A stretch of DNA of 49,451 nt, from assembly GCA_046331705.1 (NCBI GenBank), contig JAXLQJ010000053.1, forward strand, positions 1-49,451, written 5' to 3'. The number at the start of each line of letters is the position of its first letter. The stretch's first letter is position 1. Made by a program: the position numbers and the translations under genes. The stretch comes from JADJOY01 sp046331705 [NCBI: bacterium] (GTDB lineage: Bacteria > JADJOY01). Positions 38,856 to 46,232 of the stretch are shown here, piece by piece. A model generated the notes under the pieces. That model was not told the origin of the DNA. It searched no databases and saw only the letters and a program-made list of their open reading frames with translations.

Positions 38856-39991
38856 GAGCGCTCCTCGGGTTCGCTGCGGCGCCGCGATGCTACTCGAAGT
38901 GCGCGGCGATCCTCACGCTTTCCGTGGCCTGCGGCTCGGGCTCGAACGGCACCGCTCCGCTCGGCCCGTCGATCCTCGCGGCCTACTACGGCTACGACGA
39001 TTGCCTCGGCGTCGCCGACGCCAACGGCGATGGCACCAACGCCGACGAGGCCGCGGCCGCGGGATGTCGTGTGGTCGCCGCGGCCGACGGGACGGCGGTG
39101 ACGAGCGCGCCCACGCCGCTCCAGCTGGCGCTGGTTTGCGCCGGTCAGGCTGGCCCGGAGCAGCTGGTGCAGCTCGACGGCATGCCCGTGGTGTTCTCGC
39201 ACCAACTCGTCCAGGACACCCTCGACGCCGACGACTTCGAGATTCAGCTCTCCGACGGCACCAGCCGCACTCCGGTGTGCGCCACCACCGCACCAGCCAA
39301 CGAGGAGAACGAGGACCGCACGGTGTTGTTGATCGGCGACTTCGGGTCGCGTCAGCCCGTGTCCGGCGAGACCGCCGGTGGTCCCTCGCCGGTGGAGCTG
39401 CGGGTGGTCGGTTCGGTGGAGCTGGAAGGCACGGATGCGACGACCGGCGCGCCGCTCGACGCCCGCGGGCTTTCCTATGCGGGCCAGTACCTCGACTACC
39501 GGCTCGGCCCGGGAGTGTTGCTCGCCGAGATCGCGCCCTTCTCGACCGACGGCGAAGGAGCCGTGGGGCGTGGGCTGCCGAACGATTGCCGCACGATCTT
39601 CCCGGACACCACCCACGTGGTGCGGGTGACGTGGAGCGGCGGCGTGTCCGTCGACGGCGTGCGCGCGATCCCCTCCGATCGCACCGCGACGTACGACGTG
39701 CGCGTGGAAAACGATCGCGGCGAGCGCGTGAGCATCGGTGATGCGTCGCTCGGCGACTCGATTCGATTGCTCGGGCTCGCCGACTTGGGCGATAGCTTCG
39801 CTTCGTCACCCGATGCTGCGGTCGTCGACGGCGACAACGTCGTGGACCTGTGCCTGGCGCTGGCGGATGGCTTCGATCCGGCGCGGGTGCGCACGGTGGC
39901 GACCGCGTGCAACACCACCGCGACCGCGCTCTACGACCCAGCGGGAGACGCGCCGTGTTTGCCGCTGGCGATCGCGGTGAGTGGCGCCTGA
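38822..39991 (+). CDS. Lipoprotein of unknown function
   Basis: A 389-residue protein with a long N-region, a hydrophobic stretch and a lipobox (SVACG). An early Asp/Asn-rich loop (DANGDGTNADE) resembles a calcium-binding loop. The mature part is mostly beta strands and contains several Cys (for example DDCLG, AGCRV, LPNDCRT, VDLCLAL, TACNTT). I do not recognise a family. With the ATG at 38822 the gene overlaps the divergent DUF3604 gene by 34 nt. A GTG at 38849 would still give a signal peptide and reduce the overlap to 7 nt. Confidence 0.75.
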   Translation: MIRRFGWLRVSRALLGFAAAPRCYSKCAAILTLSVACGSGSNGTAPLGPSILAAYYGYDDCLGVADANGDGTNADEAAAAGCRVVAAADGTAVTSAPTPLQLALVCAGQAGPEQLVQLDGMPVVFSHQLVQDTLDADDFEIQLSDGTSRTPVCATTAPANEENEDRTVLLIGDFGSRQPVSGETAGGPSPVELRVVGSVELEGTDATTGAPLDARGLSYAGQYLDYRLGPGVLLAEIAPFSTDGEGAVGRGLPNDCRTIFPDTTHVVRVTWSGGVSVDGVRAIPSDRTATYDVRVENDRGERVSIGDASLGDSIRLLGLADLGDSFASSPDAAVVDGDNVVDLCLALADGFDPARVRTVATACNTTATALYDPAGDAPCLPLAIAVSGA

Positions 39992-40023
39992 GCCACGGGC
40001 GCGGGCGCGCGTGCGCCGGGCTC
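39990..40023. terminator. Possible hairpin at convergent gene ends
   Basis: Outer arms GAGCC / GGCTC enclose an inner GGCGC / GCGCC pair. The structure spans the short gap between the lipoprotein stop and the anti-sigma gene end. GC-rich with no T-run. Confidence 0.3.
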
Positions 40024-40025
40024 GC

Positions 40026-40271
40026 TCACGATCCCGGTCCCGAGCGCCGCGTCGACTCGAAGACCTTGCGCAGCGCCTCGGCGACCTCGTCGGGTATCGG
40101 TTCGTCGGGGAGCGCGCCGGTGGCCCGAATGGTGAGCCGGGTCTGTCGCAGGTAGCGCCGGCAGTGTCCGCAGATCGCGAGATGGAAGCCGAGCGCCAGC
40201 CGTCGGCCGAGCGGCAGACGGCCCTCCAGGTAGTCGGTGAGAAGCTCGACCAGCTCGCGACAGTTGGTCAT
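40026..40271 (-). CDS. Zinc-finger anti-sigma factor (ZAS/zf-HC2)
   Basis: An 81-residue protein with the zinc-binding anti-sigma signature H30-x3-C34-x2-C37 (GFHLAICGHC) and an extra Cys at position 4. A preceding helix (RELVELLTDYLEGRL) is typical of the family. There is no membrane helix, so it is a soluble anti-sigma factor, probably redox- or zinc-sensitive. It starts 2 nt after the ECF sigma gene stop, the normal sigma/anti-sigma order. It probably holds that sigma factor inactive. Confidence 0.92.
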   Translation of the reverse strand: MTNCRELVELLTDYLEGRLPLGRRLALGFHLAICGHCRRYLRQTRLTIRATGALPDEPIPDEVAEALRKVFESTRRSGPGS

Positions 40272-40273
40272 CG

Positions 40274-40927
40274 TCAGTCGCCTTCCACGTGCTCGGCCAG
40301 CGCGCGCCGCAGCCGAGCGCGCGCTCGGTGCAGCAGCACCCGTTGGTTGATCTCCGAGATGCCCAGCGCGTTACAGACCTCGTCCGCGCCGAGGCCCGCG
40401 AGGTCGCGCAGGGTGACGACGGTCCGCAGGTTCTCCGGCAGCGCGTCGATGGCGCGCTCGAGCGCCTCGACCGCCTCGCGGCGCATCACGATCGCCTCGG
40501 GAGTGTCCGCGGACCAGGGTCGCGGCGGCGTGGCCCAGGCGCCGCGGGCGTTGAACTGAGCCACCTCGAGGAGTCGATCGCCCGCGTCGCCGTCGTCCTC
40601 GCTCGCGAGGCCGTCGCCGAGCGACGACAACGCCACCGAGCGACGATCGCGCTTGCCGCGCGTCTTGGCCTGATTGGCGAGGATCGTGAAGATCCAGGCG
40701 CGCAGGCTGGCACGCCCCTCGAAGCGATCGAGCTGGGCGAACACCGCCTTCCACGTCTCTTGAACGACTTCCTCGGCGGCCGCACCGTCGCGCACGAACG
40801 CGCGCGCCAGCCGCAGCAAGCGTCCGTGGTGCGCGCGGACGAGGGTCGCGAACGCCTCGTGATCGCCGCTCAGCACGCGCGCGACGAGCGCCTGATCGCT
40901 GACGATGGAGCGCGCCGGATCGCTCAC
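40274..40927 (-). CDS. ECF-family RNA polymerase sigma factor
   Basis: A 217-residue ECF sigma factor. Region 2 includes FATLVRAHHGRLLRLARAFV, AAEEVVQETWKAVF and the RASLRAWIFTILANQAK segment (-10 recognition). Region 4 is LPENLRTVVTLRDLAGLGAD, then VCNALGISEINQRVLLHRA (-35 recognition HTH). A long acidic linker of about 60 residues joins the two. The start is taken as GTG 40927, 62 nt after the kinase gene stop on the same strand. The anti-sigma gene follows 2 nt later. The operon ties one sigma factor to both a Ser/Thr kinase and a zinc anti-sigma factor. Confidence 0.93.
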   Translation of the reverse strand: MSDPARSIVSDQALVARVLSGDHEAFATLVRAHHGRLLRLARAFVRDGAAAEEVVQETWKAVFAQLDRFEGRASLRAWIFTILANQAKTRGKRDRRSVALSSLGDGLASEDDGDAGDRLLEVAQFNARGAWATPPRPWSADTPEAIVMRREAVEALERAIDALPENLRTVVTLRDLAGLGADEVCNALGISEINQRVLLHRARARLRRALAEHVEGD

Positions 40928-40988
40928 GAACGCACCGATCGGTCGAGGAACGAGCTGGCGGGTCGCTGGCGCGGGCCGCGGCGCGAGC

Positions 40989-43900
40989 TCAGAAGGTCGG
41001 GATGTACTGCGGCGGGATCTCGCGCTCGGTCGGCGTCGCCTGGCCGTTCTTGGGGTTGCTGGTCGTCGGCGGAGCGGCGCTCGCTGCCTGCTCGCGCTGG
41101 GCGCTCGCCGATTTCTCGGCCTGGGCGAGCTTCGACGCGACGACGGCGTCGTCGGGCACGGCGCGATCCGCGAGCTTGAGGATGCGCACCGCTTCGTCCC
41201 ACTCGCCGCGGGACGCGAGCTCCGCCGACTTGGTGAGCAGCGCATCGCGAATCCGGGTCGCGGTCTGGAGCAGGCGCGGGTCCTTGGCGTCGGCGTCGCG
41301 CGCTTGCTCGAGCCAGGTCACGGCTTCGGTCGAGTGGCCAGCGTCGATCGACTCGCCCGCGCGGGCGAGGGCACGCTCCACCGCCGAGGATTGCGGCGGC
41401 GCGGTCGCCGCCGCCGCCGCGGCCTGGTCTTCCTTGGCGATTCGCGCCTGGGTGTCGCGGATCTTCGCCGCGAGCGCCGCGTCGTCGCCGCGCTCCTTGA
41501 TGACGGCCTTCTGGTAGTAAGCGAGCGCCGCCTTGGCGTTGCCCTTGTCGAGCTGCTCGTCGCCCAGCGCCACGAGCTTCTTGGCGACCTCGGCCAGGCC
41601 GGCCAGCGCCTTCGCATTGGTCGGCGCGGTGGCAAGCACCTTGCGGTAGCTGTCGAGCGCGTTGTGGTCGGGAGGCAGCGTCAGCTGATTGCGCAGCAGA
41701 TAGCTCTCCGCCTGGGTGAGCAGCGAGCTCACGGCGCGCTCGCTGGCGGATTGCGCGGCGTGCGCGACCTCCGCCTCGCGCTCGAGCTGAGCGAGCTCGC
41801 TCGCCAGCGCGGAATCGCCCGGCGCGGCCTTGAGCGCCCGCGCGTAGGCCGCGCGCGCTTCCTCGAGGCGACCCGCGTCGCGCTCGGCGCGCGCCGCCCG
41901 AGCGAGCTGCTCGCGGATCGAGACGAGCGCGTCCTTGGCGGCGGAGTTGTCGGGGTCCAGATCGAGGACCGCTCGGTAGGCATCGAGCGCGTTCGAGTTC
42001 TCGGGCTCGACGGTCTGGCCGAGCTCGCGCAGCGCGTCGGCGCGCGCGAGCGCCGAAGCCACGCGCTCGCGCCGCGTCGCTTCCTCGGTCTGGCGCTGGA
42101 TCTCGGCGCCGACCTTGGCGAGCTCGGCGCGGGCCTCGGCGTGATTGGGATCGACCTCGAGCGCGTCGCTCAAGCTCTGCCGCGACGACTCGAGGCGTCC
42201 CGCGCCCGCCTCCTGGCGCGCCGTCGCCACGAGCCGCGCCGCGATGTCCGCGAGCCCGCGCTCGGCCTCGTCGTTGCCAGGCGCCATCGCGAGCACGCGC
42301 CGGAAACGGTCCACCGCGGAATCGCCCTGGGGGCGGACCAGCTTGCCGGCCCCGACGTGCTCGCGCGCCTCGGCGAGCAGCCGCTGGACGGTCGCGGTCT
42401 GCCGCGCGTGGCTCTCGCGCGATTCGATCTCCTTGTCGAGCGCGGTGAGCGCGCGCGCGAGATCGGCATCGTCGGGTGCGGCGTCGCGGGCCTGCTGGTA
42501 GCGCTCGCGCGCCAGGAACGGATCGTTCGCGGCGAGGCGGCTCGCCTCGCTCTTCAGCAACGCGGCGACCTGCGCCACGCCGGCCTTCGCGCGGGCGTTG
42601 CTCGGGTCCTCGGCGAGGACGCGCCGATAGGCTTCGAGCGCGTTGGCGCCGACCGGACGCACGAGCTGTCCCTCGTTCACCCAGCGATCGGCTTGATCGA
42701 GCTCCTTTGCCCAGCGCGTGCGCTGGGTCGCGTGCTCGGCGAAGGCCGCGGTGATCTTGTCGATGCGCTTGCCGAGCTCGACGATGGCCGGGTCCTCGGG
42801 GTTGAGATCGCGCGCATCCGCGAACCACTTGGAGGCCTCGGTGAGCGCCGGGCCGCCAGCGTCGGCGTTGCCCGCCTCGGCCGCGCGATCGAGGGCGTCG
42901 TCGGTGCGCTTGACCAGGCTCTCGAAGATCTCCTGGATGCGCGCGATCGCCTTGCGGTTGAGCGGCTGGATCCGGAGGATCTCGCGGTAGTTCTCGAGCG
43001 CGTTGCGTCCCCGCGGCTCGACCAGCTTGCCCTTGTCGAAATAGCCGTCGGCGAGGATCAGGAGCCGCTCGACGCGTTCGTCGGCGCTCATGCGGGGAAA
43101 GCTGAACGTGAGCGTCACCGCGCCCGCGGCCAGCACGCCGACGACGATGGCGATCCAGGCGGCCCGCGGCAGCCGCCGCGCGACGGGTGGGACGCGCGGC
43201 GCCGCCACGCGGGGATCGGGCGCGTACGTCGCGTCGAGCCCCAGACCCGTCGTGCGCTGGGCCCTGCGATCGGTCGGCTTGGTGGGTACTTCGCCGGAGG
43301 GATGCAGGACGCCCTCGCCCCGAAGCGCCGGGATCAGGAGCGCCGCGTCCGCGGGGCGCTCGCTTCGCTCCTTGGCCAAGAGCCGCAGGATCACCGCTTC
43401 CACGTGCTCGGGGATCTCCGGGCGGATCTCGCGTGGTGGCTGCGGCGTCTGCTTGAGGTGCGCCATCGCCACTTCCACCGGCGTCGCACCCTGGAAGGGC
43501 GGCAGCCCCGTGAAGGTCTGATAGAGCACGACGCCGAGCGAATAGAGGTCGGCGCGGTGATCCGGCACCTCGGCCTTCTCGGGCGAGGCTTGCTCGGGCG
43601 CCATGTAGAGCGGTGTCCCGAGCATCTGGCCGGTGCTGGAGAGCTGGGTCGAATCCACCGCCTTGGCGAGGCCGAAGTCCAAGAGCTTCACCCGCCCATC
43701 GCTGGTGATGAAGACGTTGTGCGGCTTGATGTCGCGGTGCAAGACGCCGTTGGCGTGCGCGTAGCTCAAGCCCGCGCTCACCTGGCACGCGATGTCGATC
43801 GCCTCGTCGATGGGAAGGGGGCCTTCCTCGATGATGCGCGTGCGCAGGTCTTTGCCCTCGAGGTACTCCATCGAGAGGTAGACGATGCCGTCGGACTCGT

Positions 43901-44378
43901 TGAAGTCGTAGACCTTGATGATGTTGGGGTGAGCCAGCCGGCGCGCGAGCCGCGTCTCGTGCTTGAAGCGTTCGAGGATCGAGAGGTGCGGCACCAGGTC
44001 CGGACGGATCAGCTTGAGGGCGACCGTCTCGTCGAGGTTGCGATCGTGCGCCTTGTAGACGGTTCCCATGCCGCCGCGCCCGATGACCTCCTCGATCTCG
44101 TAGCGGGCGGCGAAGACCACGCCCGCCGGCAGCGTCCCGAGAATCGCGTCGCGCAGGCTGCTCGGCGCGGGTGAGACCGGCGAGGGCAGCGTATCGCCGC
44201 CCACGGTGCGCGGAGTGGAGGGATCGCTCCGACCTCCGCCGAGGGGAGGTGCGTGGGAGCCGCTAGCGTCGGCGGGAGCGCTCGCCGCCAACAGCGCGGG
44301 CTCGTGGAGGGAGACGCCGCAATGGGAGCAATAACGACTGACGTCGTTGTTGGGCGTGTTGCACGCGGGGCACAGCAT
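40989..44378 (-). CDS. Zinc-ribbon transmembrane Ser/Thr kinase with five long extracytoplasmic repeats
   Basis: A 1129-residue protein. It has an N-terminal zinc ribbon (CPAC...CSHC, residues 3-20) and a Pro-rich linker. The Hanks kinase domain is at about 90-355 (GRGGMGTVYKA, ALKLI, HRDIKPHN, DFGLAKA, GTPLYMAPEQ). A membrane helix lies at 406-427. About 700 extracytoplasmic residues follow. There the motif L-x-x-P-x-x-x-N/S-A-x-x-x-Y/F-R-x-V/I-L recurs at about 452, 572, 680, 790 and 900, giving five units of about 110 residues. Each pairs a TPR-like helical hairpin with a second TPR-like segment. The tail is Pro-rich. The ATG at 44378 starts at the zinc ribbon; an upstream start at 44447 would add 23 residues. 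It leads an operon with the ECF sigma factor and its anti-sigma factor. Confidence 0.93.
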   Translation of the reverse strand: MLCPACNTPNNDVSRYCSHCGVSLHEPALLAASAPADASGSHAPPLGGGRSDPSTPRTVGGDTLPSPVSPAPSSLRDAILGTLPAGVVFAARYEIEEVIGRGGMGTVYKAHDRNLDETVALKLIRPDLVPHLSILERFKHETRLARRLAHPNIIKVYDFNESDGIVYLSMEYLEGKDLRTRIIEEGPLPIDEAIDIACQVSAGLSYAHANGVLHRDIKPHNVFITSDGRVKLLDFGLAKAVDSTQLSSTGQMLGTPLYMAPEQASPEKAEVPDHRADLYSLGVVLYQTFTGLPPFQGATPVEVAMAHLKQTPQPPREIRPEIPEHVEAVILRLLAKERSERPADAALLIPALRGEGVLHPSGEVPTKPTDRRAQRTTGLGLDATYAPDPRVAAPRVPPVARRLPRAAWIAIVVGVLAAGAVTLTFSFPRMSADERVERLLILADGYFDKGKLVEPRGRNALENYREILRIQPLNRKAIARIQEIFESLVKRTDDALDRAAEAGNADAGGPALTEASKWFADARDLNPEDPAIVELGKRIDKITAAFAEHATQRTRWAKELDQADRWVNEGQLVRPVGANALEAYRRVLAEDPSNARAKAGVAQVAALLKSEASRLAANDPFLARERYQQARDAAPDDADLARALTALDKEIESRESHARQTATVQRLLAEAREHVGAGKLVRPQGDSAVDRFRRVLAMAPGNDEAERGLADIAARLVATARQEAGAGRLESSRQSLSDALEVDPNHAEARAELAKVGAEIQRQTEEATRRERVASALARADALRELGQTVEPENSNALDAYRAVLDLDPDNSAAKDALVSIREQLARAARAERDAGRLEEARAAYARALKAAPGDSALASELAQLEREAEVAHAAQSASERAVSSLLTQAESYLLRNQLTLPPDHNALDSYRKVLATAPTNAKALAGLAEVAKKLVALGDEQLDKGNAKAALAYYQKAVIKERGDDAALAAKIRDTQARIAKEDQAAAAAATAPPQSSAVERALARAGESIDAGHSTEAVTWLEQARDADAKDPRLLQTATRIRDALLTKSAELASRGEWDEAVRILKLADRAVPDDAVVASKLAQAEKSASAQREQAASAAPPTTSNPKNGQATPTEREIPPQYIPTF

Positions 44379-44505
44379 GTCGTCGGAGGGGCCGTGGCGC
44401 GGGGCGCGACGCGACCCGAGGCCCGGAAACCCGAAGTTATCACGCACCTACGCGAATCCCCGGCCTCGAGTCCGGCGCGGCGCGGCGGTGGCCTGTGGCG
44501 CTGGC

Positions 44506-46140
44506 CTACGGCTGAGGCGCGGCGGGACTGGCGGCGGGAAGGTTGGGTGGTGGCGGCATCGCCGGGCCCTCCCAATCACCGACACGAATTCGAAGCGGCT
44601 GGTCGCGGATCGCCAGCACTGGCGCCTCGTTCCCGGCGAGGTAGTCGGGCAACGACGGGAAGTACCATTCGAGCAGCGCGCGGTAGGTGCCGGCGGCGAG
44701 ATCGTCCACGCGATAGCGCTCGAAATAGGCGCCGTTCTGGCCGGTGTGGTCCTCGGGCGGGCGCGCGTCGCGGGAGTCGTCGACGTACTCGACCGTGAGC
44801 CCCACGGTCTTGAGGTACTCGGGGTCCCAGAACGTGCGCTCGACCAGCGTTCCCGCCTTCCCGGTCCACAGCCGCCAGCGGTCCGGTCGCGCGGCTTGTG
44901 CCTTCTCCGCTTCGCTCATCCAGCCGTCGACCAGGAAGCCGCCGGTGTTCTCGGAGTCGTAGAAGACCAGCCCGTTGGCGGCAGGCGAGAGGTCCACGCC
45001 CAGGATCAGGTCGCTGTGGGTGCCGACGAACCCCGGCGCGCGAGGCACGTTCAGAACCAGCGGGATCTGGATCATGTTGGGATAGAAGGCGGCATCGATG
45101 GTGAGCGACGGGCCCTCGATGCCGAAGGGCAGGATCACCCGGCAGGCGACGTAGCGCAGCACGCGCACCGGCCCGTTCTTGTACGCCAGCACCTGCACTC
45201 GGACGTTCTGCTCGTCGAAGCGCACGGTGTAGAGGCCCCACAAGATGCCGATCTCGACGCGCCACTTGAAGCGATCGAGCAGGTCGGCGCTGACGTCCGG
45301 GCCCTCGTGAACGCGGATCTCGCGCGGCACCGCCGAGTGCGCGGGCGGCGCGAAGTCGTAGAACCCGATCGAGTACTTGGCGCTGTAGACGTAGTTGTTC
45401 GCCCACTCGTGGACCACGCGTGGGTCGGTGGCGAGGGTGTCGGTCGGGGGCGTGGCGTCGTAGCGGGCGAGGACGAACCAGCCGCGCGTCGGCGAGGAGG
45501 CGGCCTCGCCCGCGCTGGCGGGAGCTTCCACGGAGACGAGCTGGGTCGCGGCCGCTTCCGGCACGACCATGTCGCTGGGCGGCCGGTCGCCGGCGTCGCT
45601 CGCCAGCAGCACGATCTCGTCCTCGCTCGTCAGCATCCCGTCGATCTCGACCTGATCGTTGCGGATGCCGTCGGGATAGAGGTAGCGGCCGTCGGCGGCC
45701 CGCTCGTCGACCTGGAACGGGACGGGGTGAAGCTTGCCGCCGTTCAGCGCGAAGGCGCGTAGCGAGGCGATGGGTGAGCCGAGCCAGGCGGGGACGGCTC
45801 CCGCGCGCACGATGACCGGCTCGAGCGGCCGCGCGAGCGTCCCCAGCTCGTCGGCGGTCACCTCGAGGATGGTGGCTGCGGTCGTCGGGGCAGGCAGCTC
45901 GGCGTGCTGCTTGCGTTTCTTCTTGCGCTTGCCGCCGGGCGTGGTCTCGTCGGAATCGGAGGTCGTGCCCTCGTCGGCGGGAGCCGAAGCAGCGGGCTTG
46001 GCGGTGGCTGGCTGGGCTGCGCTGCTGGCGCTCGGGGTCGCGGTGCTGGACGAGCTGCTCGGTTGCGCGCTCGCGACACCGGTGGTCAGGAGCGCAGCGG
46101 CAACCAGCGCAGCGGCGGCGAAGAGGCGCAAGGACTGCAT
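44506..46140 (-). CDS. Large secreted protein, function unknown
   Basis: A 544-residue exported protein. A signal peptide ends near ASAQP, followed by a Ser/Ala/Pro/Thr-rich linker of about 50 residues and a basic patch (GGKRKKKRKQ). A large beta-rich domain then fills residues 85-530. It contains PVPFQVDERAADGRYLYPDG, EDEIVLLASDAGD, FKWRVEIGILWGLYTVRFDE and YFERYRVDDLAAGTYRALLE. I see no catalytic motif I can name. It lies 127 nt upstream of the zinc-ribbon kinase on the same strand and could be read with it. The function is unknown. Confidence 0.8.
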   Translation of the reverse strand: MQSLRLFAAAALVAAALLTTGVASAQPSSSSSTATPSASSAAQPATAKPAASAPADEGTTSDSDETTPGGKRKKKRKQHAELPAPTTAATILEVTADELGTLARPLEPVIVRAGAVPAWLGSPIASLRAFALNGGKLHPVPFQVDERAADGRYLYPDGIRNDQVEIDGMLTSEDEIVLLASDAGDRPPSDMVVPEAAATQLVSVEAPASAGEAASSPTRGWFVLARYDATPPTDTLATDPRVVHEWANNYVYSAKYSIGFYDFAPPAHSAVPREIRVHEGPDVSADLLDRFKWRVEIGILWGLYTVRFDEQNVRVQVLAYKNGPVRVLRYVACRVILPFGIEGPSLTIDAAFYPNMIQIPLVLNVPRAPGFVGTHSDLILGVDLSPAANGLVFYDSENTGGFLVDGWMSEAEKAQAARPDRWRLWTGKAGTLVERTFWDPEYLKTVGLTVEYVDDSRDARPPEDHTGQNGAYFERYRVDDLAAGTYRALLEWYFPSLPDYLAGNEAPVLAIRDQPLRIRVGDWEGPAMPPPPNLPAASPAAPQP

Positions 46141-46232
46141 CCGAATTCCGAGGGATCGTGCGTTCTACCAGAGCGGTTCCGCACCGGGAAGCTGCACCGC
46201 TCGCTGCCCGCGTGACGCGCCGTGCGTGACGG

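Noticed and set aside
40905-44174. A 1089-codon forward frame opposite the zinc-ribbon kinase
   Set aside because: Shadow of the kinase reading frame; composition is Arg/Leu/Ala-rich with no motifs.
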